A stretch of 64,000 bases of DNA from Palsa-504 sp963834685 (lineage in GTDB: Bacteria > Actinomycetota > Actinomycetes > Streptosporangiales > Streptosporangiaceae): assembly GCA_963834685.1 (NCBI GenBank), contig CAWICW010000032.1, positions 276,711-340,710 on the forward strand. The letters are read 5' to 3'. The notes beneath the pieces are model-generated. The model was not told the origin of the DNA. It worked only from the letters and a program-made list of their open reading frames with translations, and ran no database searches. A program made the translations under genes and the position numbers. Shown in pieces: positions 1 to 8,592 of the stretch (positions within the stretch are counted from its first letter, which is position 1; every line of letters starts with the position of its first letter).

Positions 1-159
1 CCCGACACCATGGAGGGCGCCGTCCGCAGCGGCCTGTTCGCCGCGATCGAGCTTCGTCACACGGTGCTTGCCACGGGGCTCGCCCCCGGCGCGCCCGATT
101 CAGCTTGGGAGGCGGCCGGTCCGCCTGCCTCATCCACCATGATTGGGAGACGTCAGTGA
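1..159 (+). CDS. hpnE: HpnE-like squalene-forming FAD desaturase, C-terminal tail (partial)
   Basis: The window opens inside a reading frame that ends at TGA 157-159. The 52 visible residues begin PDTMEGAVRSGLFAA, the closing FAD-binding motif of amine-oxidase/phytoene-desaturase type flavoproteins. With a prenyl synthase and squalene-hopene cyclase immediately downstream, the best reading is HpnE, the enzyme that completes squalene formation from presqualene diphosphate with HpnC and HpnD. Those genes would lie off the left edge. The last ~20 residues after the motif look unstructured. Another FAD-dependent desaturase is possible, because only the tail is visible. Confidence 0.7.
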   Translation, partial: PDTMEGAVRSGLFAAIELRHTVLATGLAPGAPDSAWEAAGPPASSTMIGRRQ

Positions 160-1172
160 CTGCTGTGATGCCTGAGGGAGTGGCCTTGGCGCGGGACCTG
201 GTGAGCCCGGCGATCGAGTCGACCATCGGTCGGCTGACGCCGGACGTACGCGTGGTCGCGGCGTATCACTTCGGCTTCGCCGACGCCGAGGGCAACCCGA
301 CCGCAGGCGGCAGCGGCAAGGCGCTGCGCCCGGCCCTGGCCCTGCTGTCCGCCCGCGCTACCGGCGCCCCGCCCGAGCGCGGCGTGACCGGAGCGGTGGC
401 GGTCGAACTGGTGCACAACTGGTCCCTGCTGCACGACGACATCATGGACGGCGACACCGAGCGCCGGCACCGGCCCACCGCCTGGACCGTGTTCGGCGTG
501 GGCGCGGCCATCCTGGCCGGAGACGCGCTGCTGGCCCTGGCCCAGGACCTGCTGCTGGAGGACGGCACCCCGCAGGGTCCGTGGGCGGCCCGCTGCCTGT
601 CCGCGGCGGTACAGCGGCTGATCAGCGGGCAGGGCGCCGACCTGGCCTTCGAGAAGCGCGATGACGTGACCCTGGCCGAGTGCCTGGACATGGCGGGCGA
701 CAAGACCGCCGCGCTGATGGCCTGCGCGTGCAGCATCGGCGCGGTGCACCTCGGCGCACCGCCCACGCTGGCCATGGGCCTGGCCGAGTTCGGCGCCCAC
801 GTCGGGCTGGCCTTCCAGCTCACCGACGACCTGCTCGGCATCTGGGGCGCGTCCGAGGTCACCGGCAAGCCGGTGCGCGCGGACCTGCGGGCCCGCAAGA
901 AGTCGCTGCCGGTGGTGGCCGCGCTGGCCAGTGGCACGCCCGCGGCCGCCGAACTGCGCGCCCTGCTCACCGACCCGCAGCCGCTGTCCGAGGATGACCT
1001 GATCCGCGCGGCCGACCTGGTCGTCGTCGCGGGCGGCAAGCAGTGGGCCGAGGACGAGGCCGACGCGCAGCTCGCCGCGGCCAGCGCCAGCCTGGCCGAC
1101 GTCGACCTGCCCGCCGGCGTGCGCGCCGAGCTGACCGCCATCGCGGAGTTCATCACGGCGCGGCAGTGGTAG
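156..1172 (+). CDS. polyprenyl (farnesyl/geranylgeranyl-type) diphosphate synthase
   Basis: This cytosolic trans-prenyltransferase, about 338 residues, would condense IPP with an allylic diphosphate to supply FPP for squalene. The first aspartate-rich motif is visible in LLHDDIMDGD and the second in QLTDDLLG, followed by the usual KKSLP segment. The GTG at 156 is chosen because it forms a GTGA overlap with the HpnE stop and has GGGAGA upstream; an in-frame ATG at 105 would add 17 residues of non-family sequence. The 3' end overlaps the next start in the same way, so the gene is translationally coupled on both sides. Product chain length cannot be read from sequence alone. Confidence 0.92.
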   Translation: MTAVMPEGVALARDLVSPAIESTIGRLTPDVRVVAAYHFGFADAEGNPTAGGSGKALRPALALLSARATGAPPERGVTGAVAVELVHNWSLLHDDIMDGDTERRHRPTAWTVFGVGAAILAGDALLALAQDLLLEDGTPQGPWAARCLSAAVQRLISGQGADLAFEKRDDVTLAECLDMAGDKTAALMACACSIGAVHLGAPPTLAMGLAEFGAHVGLAFQLTDDLLGIWGASEVTGKPVRADLRARKKSLPVVAALASGTPAAAELRALLTDPQPLSEDDLIRAADLVVVAGGKQWAEDEADAQLAAASASLADVDLPAGVRAELTAIAEFITARQW

Positions 1173-3070
1173 CTGACCCGGCGGTCGGCCCGTCTGCCCT
1201 GGACGCCGCGCGAGAAACCCTGAACCGAGCCCGGGACCACGTGCTCGGCCTGCAGCACACGCCGGGCTGGTGGCAGGGCGAGCTCGAGACCAACGTGACC
1301 ATGGACGCCGAGGACCTGCTGCTGCGCCAGTTCCTCGGGGTGCGCGACGACGCGCAGACCGCGGCGGCGGGCCGCTGGATCCGCTCCCAGCAGCGCGCGG
1401 ACGGCACCTGGGCCAATTTCTTCGGCGGGCCCGGTGACCTGTCCACCACGGTCGAGGCCTACGTGGCGCTGCGGCTGGCCGGCGACCCGGTCGACGCGCC
1501 GCACATGGCCGCCGCCCGGTCCTGGATCCTGGCCCGGGGCGGCGTGGAGGCCACCCGCGTGTTCACCCGGCTCTGGCTGGCCCTGTCCGGCCGGTGGTCG
1601 TGGGACGACCTGCCCGTCATCCCGCCCGAGCTTATCTACCTGCCGTCCTGGTTCCCGCTCAACATCTACGACTGGGGCTGCTGGGCCCGGCAGACCATCG
1701 TGGCCCTGGCCATCGTCCAGTCGTTCCGCCCCTCCCGGCCGCTCCCGTTCACCATCGACGAGCTGCGCACCGGCATTACCCCGAGCGGCCCGGCCGCCGA
1801 TCCGTGGGCGCGCGTGTTCAACACCATAGATCGGGCTCTTCATCTTTACCGACCGGTAAAGTCGATAAGGCGGGCCGCGCTGCGGCGGTGCGCGGAGTGG
1901 GTCATCGCCCGGCAGGAGCGGGACGGGTGCTGGGGCGGCATCCAGCCGCCCTGGGTCTACTCGCTGATGGCGCTGAACCTGCTCGGCTACGAACTCGAGC
2001 ACCCCGTCATCCAGCGCGGACTAAGCGGTCTCGACCGGTTCACGATCACCGAGGACGGCCCGGACGGCCCGGTGCGCCGCCTGGAGGCGTGCCAGTCGCC
2101 GGTCTGGGACACCGTGCTGACCATGATCGGCCTGGCCGACGCGGGCCTGCCCTCCGATCACCCGGCCCTGGTCAAGGCGGGGGAGTGGGTGCTCGGCGAG
2201 GAGATCCGCGGGCCGGGCGACTGGCAGGTCCGCCGGCCCTCCGTAGCCCCTGGCGGCTGGGCGTTCGAGTTCGACAACGATGTCTACCCCGACACCGACG
2301 ACACCGCCGAGGTCGTGCTGGCCCTGCGCCGGATCGCGTTGCCCGCGGCCGAGGCCAAGCCCGCCATCGAGCGCGGGCTGCGCTGGCTGGCCGGGATGCA
2401 GTCCAAGGACGGCGGCTGGGGCGCGTTCGACGCGGACAACACCCGCGCGCTGGTCAACAAGCTGCCGTTCTGCGACTTCGGGGCGGTCATCGACCCGCCC
2501 TCGGCCGACGTGACCGCGCACATCGTGGAGGCGTTCGCGGCCGAAGGACTGGCCGGTCACCCCGCGGTCCGGCGCGGAGTGGTATGGCTGCTGCGGGCCC
2601 AGGAGGCGGACGGATCGTGGTTCGGCCGGTGGGGCGCGAACTACGTCTACGGCACCGGCGCCGTGGTGCCCGCGCTGATCGCGGCCGGGGTGCGGCCGTC
2701 CAAGCCCGCCATCCGCCGCGCCGTGGCCTGGCTCGCAGACCACCAGAACCCCGACGGCGGCTGGGGCGAGGACCTGCGCTCCTACGACGACCCGGCGCTG
2801 GCCGGCCAGGGTGCCTCCACCGCCTCGCAGACCGCCTGGGCCCTGCTCGCCCTGCTCGCGGCGGGCGAACAGGACGGCGCCGCGGCCGAGCGGGGCGTGC
2901 GCTGGCTGGCGGCCACGCAGCGGCCGGACGGCTCCTGGGACGAGCCGCAGTACACCGGGACCGGCTTCCCCGGCGACTTCTACATCAACTACCACCTGTA
3001 CCGCCTGGCCTTCCCCCTGAGCGCACTCGGCCGGTACGTAGCGGCCCACACATCCGGAGGCAGTGCATGA
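1166..3070 (+). CDS. shc: squalene-hopene cyclase
   Basis: This membrane-associated triterpene cyclase converts squalene to hopene or hopanol. It has about 634 residues, normal for the family. The catalytic DXDD box is visible as YPDTDDTAEV (about 2287-2310), and several QW motifs recur, such as QSKDGGWGAFDADN, QEADGSWFG, QNPDGGWGE and QRPDGSWDEP. The GTG at 1166 overlaps the synthase stop at 1170-1172; the frame is open further upstream, but that sequence only shadows the synthase. The gene ends in an ATGA overlap with the next gene. It sits in the hopanoid operon between the precursor synthase and the side-chain genes. Confidence 0.96.
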   Translation: MVADPAVGPSALDAARETLNRARDHVLGLQHTPGWWQGELETNVTMDAEDLLLRQFLGVRDDAQTAAAGRWIRSQQRADGTWANFFGGPGDLSTTVEAYVALRLAGDPVDAPHMAAARSWILARGGVEATRVFTRLWLALSGRWSWDDLPVIPPELIYLPSWFPLNIYDWGCWARQTIVALAIVQSFRPSRPLPFTIDELRTGITPSGPAADPWARVFNTIDRALHLYRPVKSIRRAALRRCAEWVIARQERDGCWGGIQPPWVYSLMALNLLGYELEHPVIQRGLSGLDRFTITEDGPDGPVRRLEACQSPVWDTVLTMIGLADAGLPSDHPALVKAGEWVLGEEIRGPGDWQVRRPSVAPGGWAFEFDNDVYPDTDDTAEVVLALRRIALPAAEAKPAIERGLRWLAGMQSKDGGWGAFDADNTRALVNKLPFCDFGAVIDPPSADVTAHIVEAFAAEGLAGHPAVRRGVVWLLRAQEADGSWFGRWGANYVYGTGAVVPALIAAGVRPSKPAIRRAVAWLADHQNPDGGWGEDLRSYDDPALAGQGASTASQTAWALLALLAAGEQDGAAAERGVRWLAATQRPDGSWDEPQYTGTGFPGDFYINYHLYRLAFPLSALGRYVAAHTSGGSA

Positions 3071-4644
3071 CGGATACCATCCCGAGGCCGCGCGACCGGG
3101 CGGCCGGGGCCGACGACGCGAGCGAGCCGGACCCGCCGCTCATCTGCGCGCCGCTGCGGATCGAGGCCCGGGCCATCCGCCGCGGCCTACGTGATCTTCC
3201 CGACCCGCCTGCGGTGCTGCGCACCGGCCCTGCCCCCGCGGTGCTGCGCACCGGCTACGGCGCCACCCGCGCGGCGCGGGCGGCCGGGCGCTTGAGCCAT
3301 GACCCGTTCGGCCAAATGATGATCATGGGCGTCGGCGGTGGCCTGAGCACCGACCTCAGCCCGGGCGACCTGGTCGTCGGAACCGAAGTCGGCGCCGTGA
3401 CCTGCGCCTCCGCGCCGATCCTGGCCGGGGAGCTGCGGCGCGCCGGGCTGAGCGCCCGCACCGGTCGGATCACCACCGTCGACCACCTGGTTCGCCGCTC
3501 CGAGCGGGCCAAGCTGGCCGCCGAAGGCTGGCTGCTGGCGGACATGGAGTCGGCGCCGCTGGCCGCTGCCGCGGACGGGCGCCCGGTGGCGGTGATCAGG
3601 GCCGTGTCCGACACCCCGGACCGCCCGCTGGCCGGCATCGTCTCCGGCGGGCTGGCCGCGCTGCGCGCGCTGCGTGCCGCCGCGCCGGTGGCGCAGCGTT
3701 GGGCGGCGGCGTGCGGGACCCGCGAGGTGCTGCTGGCCGGGCCGCGGTCGTTCTGCGCCGGCGTGGAGCGGGCCATCGAGATCGTCGAGCGCGTCCTGGA
3801 GCGCCAAGGCCAGCCGGTCTACGTGCGCAAGCAGATCGTGCACAACACGCGCGTGGTGGGCGACCTGGAGAGCCGCGGCGCGGTGTTCGTCGACGAACTG
3901 GACGAGGTGCCCGACGGGGCGACCGTGGTCTTCTCCGCGCACGGCGTGTCGCCCCAGGTGCGCGAGGAGGCGGCCCGCCGGGGGCTGGCCGTCATCGACG
4001 CCACCTGCCCGCTGGTGTCCAAGGTGCACGCCGAGGCCCGGCGGTTTGCCGCCGACGGGTACACGGTGGCGCTGATCGGCCACGCCGGGCACGAGGAGGT
4101 CGAGGGCACGCTGGGCGAGGCGCCCGACTCGACGGTCCTGGTCCAGACGGCGGCCGACGTGGCCGCGCTCCGGCCGCGGGACGGCGAGCGCGTCGCCTAC
4201 CTGATGCAGACCACGCTGTCGGTCGACGAGGCGACCGAGGTAGCCGGCGCGCTGGCCGAACGCTTCCCCGCGGTGCGCGCGCCGGGCAGCGACGACATCT
4301 GCTACGCGACCACCAACCGGCAGGCCGCGGTGCGCGCGGTCGCCGCCGGATCCGACCTGGTGCTGGTGGCGGGCTCGACGAACTCGTCCAACTCGGTCCG
4401 GCTGGTGGAGACCTGCGAGCGGGCCGGCACGCCGGCCCACCTGATCGACGGGGCCTCCGATATCCAGCTCGACTGGCTGGCCGGGGTATCCACGATCGGC
4501 CTGACGGCCGGCGCCTCCGCGCCTCCCGCCGTGGTGGAGGAGATCATCTCGGCGCTGTCCGGCCTCGGACCTGTGTCCGTTTCCGAGCGAGTGACGACCA
4601 CGGAATCAATCCGGTTCGGCCTGCCCAAGGAGGTACGGCAATAA
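3067..4644 (+). CDS. fused HpnG-like phosphorylase/nucleosidase and IspH (HMBPP reductase)
   Basis: One 525-residue protein carries two enzymes. Residues ~20-215 resemble the MTA/SAH-nucleosidase-like HpnG family (GVGGGLSTDLSPGDLVVG, LLADMESAPLA), which removes adenine from adenosylhopane. Residues ~220-520 are a complete IspH, the [4Fe-4S] enzyme making IPP and DMAPP. Its three cluster cysteines are in RSFCAGVERA, DATCPLVSKVH and DDICYATTNRQ, and the substrate histidines are in IVHNTR, SAHGVSP and GHAGHEEVEG. There is no stop or new start between the halves; the junction is ALRAAAPVAQRWAAACGTREVLLAG. The start ATG 3067 overlaps the cyclase stop, and the stop overlaps hpnH. The fusion joins the first and a late step of hopanoid synthesis. 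Confidence 0.9.
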   Translation: MTDTIPRPRDRAAGADDASEPDPPLICAPLRIEARAIRRGLRDLPDPPAVLRTGPAPAVLRTGYGATRAARAAGRLSHDPFGQMMIMGVGGGLSTDLSPGDLVVGTEVGAVTCASAPILAGELRRAGLSARTGRITTVDHLVRRSERAKLAAEGWLLADMESAPLAAAADGRPVAVIRAVSDTPDRPLAGIVSGGLAALRALRAAAPVAQRWAAACGTREVLLAGPRSFCAGVERAIEIVERVLERQGQPVYVRKQIVHNTRVVGDLESRGAVFVDELDEVPDGATVVFSAHGVSPQVREEAARRGLAVIDATCPLVSKVHAEARRFAADGYTVALIGHAGHEEVEGTLGEAPDSTVLVQTAADVAALRPRDGERVAYLMQTTLSVDEATEVAGALAERFPAVRAPGSDDICYATTNRQAAVRAVAAGSDLVLVAGSTNSSNSVRLVETCERAGTPAHLIDGASDIQLDWLAGVSTIGLTAGASAPPAVVEEIISALSGLGPVSVSERVTTTESIRFGLPKEVRQ

Positions 4645-5648
4645 TGCCCATGCCACTACGTCAGTCCCTGCGCGTCGGGTCCTACCTGATGCGCCAGAAG
4701 CTGGCTGGCCATAAGAAGTTTCCGCTGCTCGTCGAGCTCGAGCCGCTGTTCGCCTGCAACCTGAAGTGCGCGGGCTGCGGGAAGATCCAGCACCCGCACG
4801 ACATCCTCAAGCAGCGGATGCCGGTCGAGCAGGCCCTGGCCGCGATCGAGGAGTGCGGCGCGCCGATGGTGTCCATCGCCGGCGGCGAGCCGCTCATGCA
4901 CCCGCAGATCGACGTCATCGTGGCCGAGCTGATCAAGCGCAAGAAGTTCGTCTTCCTGTGCACCAACGCGCTGCTCCTGCCGAAGAAGCTGGACAAGTTC
5001 AAGCCGTCGCCCTATTTCGCCTGGGTGGTGCACATCGACGGGCTGCGCGAGCGGCACGACGAGTCGGTCTGCAAGGAAGGCGTATTCGACGAGGCGGTCG
5101 CCGCGATCAAGCTGGCCCAGTCGCGCGGGTTCAAGGTGAACACGAACACCACGTTCTTCAACACCGACACCCCGCAGACGATCATCGATGTCCTGACGTA
5201 CCTGAACGACGACCTGGGCATCGACGAAATGCAGATCTCGCCCGCCTACGCCTACGAGAAGGCGCCCGATCAGGAGCACTTCCTCGGCGTGACCGAGACC
5301 CGCGAGCTGTTCCGCAAGGCGTTCGCGGACGGCCGCCGGCGCAAGTGGCGGCTGAACCACACGCCGCTGTTCCTGGACTTCCTCGAGGGCAAGGCCGACT
5401 TCGGGTGCACCGCCTGGGGCATCCCCTCCTACTCGCTGTTCGGCTGGCAGAAGCCCTGCTACCTGATGAACGACGGGTACGTGAAGACGTATAAGGAACT
5501 TGTCGAGACCACCGACTGGGACTCCTACGGGCGGGGCAAGGACCCCCGGTGCGCCAACTGCATGGCGCACTGCGGCTACGAGCCCTCGGCGGTGCTGGCC
5601 ACGATGAGCTCGCTGCGCGAATCGATCAGGGCGGTCCGCGGCATCTGA
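4644..5648 (+). CDS. hpnH: adenosylhopane synthase, radical SAM protein HpnH
   Basis: This 334-residue radical SAM enzyme attaches the 5'-deoxyadenosyl group of SAM to hopene to start the C35 side chain. The cluster motif is CNLKCAGC (C-x3-C-x2-C, residues ~36-43), followed by the SAM-binding glycine-rich VSIAGGEPLMHP. A C-terminal cysteine cluster, RCANCMAHCGYEP, matches the HpnH family. The ATG at 4644 overlaps the previous stop codon (TAA 4642-4644) and has AAGGAGG upstream. It is the last gene of the hopanoid operon; about 210 bases without a recognised gene follow. Confidence 0.95.
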   Translation: MPMPLRQSLRVGSYLMRQKLAGHKKFPLLVELEPLFACNLKCAGCGKIQHPHDILKQRMPVEQALAAIEECGAPMVSIAGGEPLMHPQIDVIVAELIKRKKFVFLCTNALLLPKKLDKFKPSPYFAWVVHIDGLRERHDESVCKEGVFDEAVAAIKLAQSRGFKVNTNTTFFNTDTPQTIIDVLTYLNDDLGIDEMQISPAYAYEKAPDQEHFLGVTETRELFRKAFADGRRRKWRLNHTPLFLDFLEGKADFGCTAWGIPSYSLFGWQKPCYLMNDGYVKTYKELVETTDWDSYGRGKDPRCANCMAHCGYEPSAVLATMSSLRESIRAVRGI

Positions 5649-5859
5649 CGGCGCCTGTCTCTTAGTCGGGGGAAATCCCGCAGGTTCTGCTCAGCGGTTG
5701 TTCAGGTAGCACCGCCATGCTCGGAACTGGCGCGGCGCCCGCTCCCGGGGCGGTCCCCGCGCCGCCAATATGCCGAGCCATTCGGATATCGGGCGCTATC
5801 GGACCGACCGGGCGCGCCAGGGCATTCTGCCTGGCGCGCCGCCGAGCAGGAGTGCGGAG

Positions 5860-7389
5860 ATGTTTTTCACCTATTTGCGGCGAGAGCTACGTGGCCGCAT
5901 GCGCCAGGCCGTGTTCATCGCGCTCGGTCTCGCGCTCGGCATCGGCCTGGTGATCACGGTGACGGCGGCCGCGGCCGGCGTCAAGAACGCCCAGGGCACG
6001 GTGCTGAAGGCACTGTACGGCGTGGGTACGGACGTCACGGTGACCAAGACGCCGACCGCCGGGTCGTTCACGCCGGGCTCGTTCGGCTTCGGGTTCCGCA
6101 CCGGGACCACCAAGCGGCCCGCGGCCGGAACCAAGATCAACACCAGCACGCTCAGCTCGGGCGGCACGCTCGCCTCGATCCCCACGTCCTCGGTGAGCAC
6201 GGTCTCCGGCCTGAACGACGTGGCGGCGGCGGCCGGAGGCCTGACCCTGACCAACCGGACGATCAGCGGCACCGTGCCGGCCATTAACGTCAACGGCGGC
6301 GGCGGCGGCTTCGGCGGCGGTGGCGGCGGTTCCGGAGGCTCTGGAAGCGGGAGTTTCCGGGCCAACTTCACCACCAGCAGCTTCGGCGTCGACGGCGTGG
6401 ACCTGACCGCGGGCGAACTCGGCCCGCTCAGCTCCGGCAAGCTCAGCGCAGGACGAACCTTCACCACCGCGGACGCCAACTCCGATGTCGCGATGGTTGA
6501 CTCTTCCTACGCGACGGCGAACAAGCTGTCGGTCGGCTCCACCATCGCCATCGGCAACAGCAGCGGCACCACGACGAACTTCAAGATCATCGGCATCGTC
6601 AGCGAGCCGGCCGGGGACAACCCGTCGGACGCCTACATCCCGCTTGCGGTCGCGCAGAAGCTGGCCAACATGAAGAACGACGTGAACACCATCTACGTCA
6701 CGGCCAGCAGTTCCTCGGCCATCCCCGCCGTCCAGAGCGAGATCCAGAAGGCGCTCCCCTCCTATACCGTGACGACCTCCAGCGACCTGGCCAGCGAGGT
6801 CACCGGTTCGCTGTCCAGTGCCTCGAGCCTGGCCAACAACCTCGGCAAGTGGCTGGCCATCGCGGTGCTGGTCGCGGCGTTCCTGCTGGCCAGCCTGCTG
6901 ACCCTGGCGTCGGTCTCGCGCCGGGTCCGTGAGTTCGGCACGCTGAAGGCGCTCGGCTGGAAGAGCCGCCGCGTCGTCGGCCAGGTGATGGGCGAGTCCG
7001 TCACCCTGGGCATCATCGGCGGCGTGATCGGCATCGGCATCGGCCTGGCTGGGGCGGAGCTGGTGTCCAAGCTGTCGCACAAGCTGACCGCCACGGTGGG
7101 GCCGACCACGGGCTCGGCCACGCCAGGCGGCGCCCGGCAGTTCGGCTTCGGCGGCGGCGGCACCGGCACTGGCGGCTTCGGCGGCGGTTCCGGCGGTGGC
7201 GGGTTCTTCAACCACGCCGCGACGGCGGCCAACCACACCGTTGCCGTCCCTCTCACTGCCTCGGTGAGCACCAACGTCATCCTGCTCGCGGTCGTGCTGG
7301 CCGTGGCCGGCGGCCTCATCGCCGGGATGTTCGGCGGCTGGCGGGCCGCGCGGCTCCGCCCGGCAGACGCGCTGGGCAAGGTGGCCTGA
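5860..7389 (+). CDS. MacB/FtsX-like ABC transporter permease
   Basis: This inner-membrane permease has about 509 residues. A first membrane segment (residues ~14-38) precedes a long extracytoplasmic MacB-type core, and three more segments lie near the C terminus (about 328-350, 378-400 and 478-500) with the FtsX signature VSRRVREFGTLKALGWKSRRV. Two glycine-rich stretches (around 6292-6345 and 7150-7205) interrupt the outer part and are unusual. ATG 5860 has AGGAG spaced upstream; an in-frame ATG at 5770 would add 30 residues lacking family character. It pairs with the ATPase 53 bases downstream. The substrate is unknown; lipid, peptide or antibiotic export would fit the family. Confidence 0.88.
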   Translation: MFFTYLRRELRGRMRQAVFIALGLALGIGLVITVTAAAAGVKNAQGTVLKALYGVGTDVTVTKTPTAGSFTPGSFGFGFRTGTTKRPAAGTKINTSTLSSGGTLASIPTSSVSTVSGLNDVAAAAGGLTLTNRTISGTVPAINVNGGGGGFGGGGGGSGGSGSGSFRANFTTSSFGVDGVDLTAGELGPLSSGKLSAGRTFTTADANSDVAMVDSSYATANKLSVGSTIAIGNSSGTTTNFKIIGIVSEPAGDNPSDAYIPLAVAQKLANMKNDVNTIYVTASSSSAIPAVQSEIQKALPSYTVTTSSDLASEVTGSLSSASSLANNLGKWLAIAVLVAAFLLASLLTLASVSRRVREFGTLKALGWKSRRVVGQVMGESVTLGIIGGVIGIGIGLAGAELVSKLSHKLTATVGPTTGSATPGGARQFGFGGGGTGTGGFGGGSGGGGFFNHAATAANHTVAVPLTASVSTNVILLAVVLAVAGGLIAGMFGGWRAARLRPADALGKVA

Positions 7390-7442
7390 CGGTGCCCGCG
7401 CGACCAACTCCAATGGGCGATTTCAACGGGAGAGAGAGCTAG

Positions 7443-8453
7443 ATGTACAAGCTCACCGGCGTGACCAAGAATTACCAGAAGGGCCGGAGCACCGTCGCTG
7501 CCCTGCGCGGCGTGGACCTCGTGATCGAGGACGGCGAATGGCTGGCCATCCAGGGCCCGACCGGGCACGGCAAGACCACGCTGCTGCAGATCCTCGGCGG
7601 CCTGGACCGCCCGTCGGCCGGCGTCGTCGACTTCGACGGGCGTGACCTCGCGCAGCTGCGCGAGACCGAGGTGACCAAGGTGCGCGCCCAGTCCATCGGC
7701 TTCATATTCCAGACCTTCAACCTCATCCCCACGCTCTCCGCGCAGGAGAACGTGGAAACCGCGCTGGTCCCGCTGCACGTGTCCGCCGCGGCCCGGCGGC
7801 AGCGGGCCGCCCTGGCCCTGGAAGCCGTGGGCCTCGGCGACCGGCTGCGGCACGTGCCCGGCGAGCTGTCCGGCGGCCAGCAGCAGCGGGTGGCCATCGC
7901 CCGGGCCCTGGTCAAGGAGCCCAAGGTCCTGCTGGCCGACGAGCCCACCGGGAACCTGGACGAGGACACCCGGGACGAGATCATCGGCCTGCTCGAGACC
8001 ATGTGGCGCGAGCGCGGCCTGACCATGGTGCTCGTCACTCACGACAGCAGCATCGCCCGCCGCGCTCAGCGGATCGGCGTGATGAAGAACGGCCGCCTGG
8101 GCTTCAAGCAGTCCCGTCGGGCGCAGTCCCGTCCGGGGCAGGCCGCCCAGGTCCAGGCGGCCCGTACCGGTGGTTCCGTTAGCACCGGTGCGGAAACAGC
8201 GCCCTCGCCGGCCGCCGGCCTGATCCCAGCTGACGTCCAGCCCACGGACGTCCAGGCCGGCCCGGCGGGGGCCGCCGACCCCGCCGACCTCGAGCCGCCC
8301 CGCCTGCAGGCCCCCGACCTCGCCGCCCTGGCGGACGCCGACCTGGACTCCGAGCTGGAGGACGACGCTGACCTGGACTCCGAGCTGGATTCCGGCCTGC
8401 CTGATTTCGACGATCCCGATTCCGAGCCCGCCGACACCGTCACCTTCGACTAG
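7443..8453 (+). CDS. ABC transporter ATP-binding protein (MacB/LolD type) with acidic tail
   Basis: This is the ATPase partner of the permease upstream. Walker A is GPTGHGKTTLL (residues ~38-48), the signature is LSGGQQQRVAIARAL and Walker B is VLLADEPTGNLD, all intact. A GGGAGAGAGAG ribosome site precedes the ATG. The catalytic domain ends near residue 220. A tail of more than 100 residues follows, first Ala/Pro/Gln-rich and then strongly acidic with repeated DLDSEL units. Such a tail is not part of the family core and may be a docking or regulatory segment. The gene converges on helR across a shared terminator. Confidence 0.92.
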   Translation: MYKLTGVTKNYQKGRSTVAALRGVDLVIEDGEWLAIQGPTGHGKTTLLQILGGLDRPSAGVVDFDGRDLAQLRETEVTKVRAQSIGFIFQTFNLIPTLSAQENVETALVPLHVSAAARRQRAALALEAVGLGDRLRHVPGELSGGQQQRVAIARALVKEPKVLLADEPTGNLDEDTRDEIIGLLETMWRERGLTMVLVTHDSSIARRAQRIGVMKNGRLGFKQSRRAQSRPGQAAQVQAARTGGSVSTGAETAPSPAAGLIPADVQPTDVQAGPAGAADPADLEPPRLQAPDLAALADADLDSELEDDADLDSELDSGLPDFDDPDSEPADTVTFD

Positions 8454-8483
8454 CCCGGCACCCGCGCATCCCCGAGCCGGGGC

Positions 8484-8528
8484 CCGGCCCGTCCCGCGAA
8501 CCCCTGCATTATGCGCGGGACGGGCCGG
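8484..8528. terminator. bidirectional hairpin between convergent genes
   Basis: A perfect 15-bp inverted repeat (CCGGCCCGTCCCGCG at 8484-8498 with its complement at 8514-8528) encloses a 15-base loop. It lies between the 3' ends of the ABC ATPase (+) and helR (-). It has no T-tract, as is common in high-GC actinobacteria. Confidence 0.75.
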
Positions 8529-8592
8529 CTTCCCAGCCACCGGGCCGTCGCCGGCCCGCCCGTGGGTCGGCTCCCCGCCTCGGACCCCGGCG

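Noticed and set aside
1829..1875. AT-richer patch with TTTACC/GGTAAA repeat inside the cyclase gene
   Set aside because: The frame and family sequence run through it unbroken, so it needs no separate element.
266..2002. Long minus-strand open frame opposite the synthase and cyclase genes
   Set aside because: It lies antisense to two clear enzyme genes, has the Arg/Pro/Gly composition of a high-GC shadow frame and no domain.
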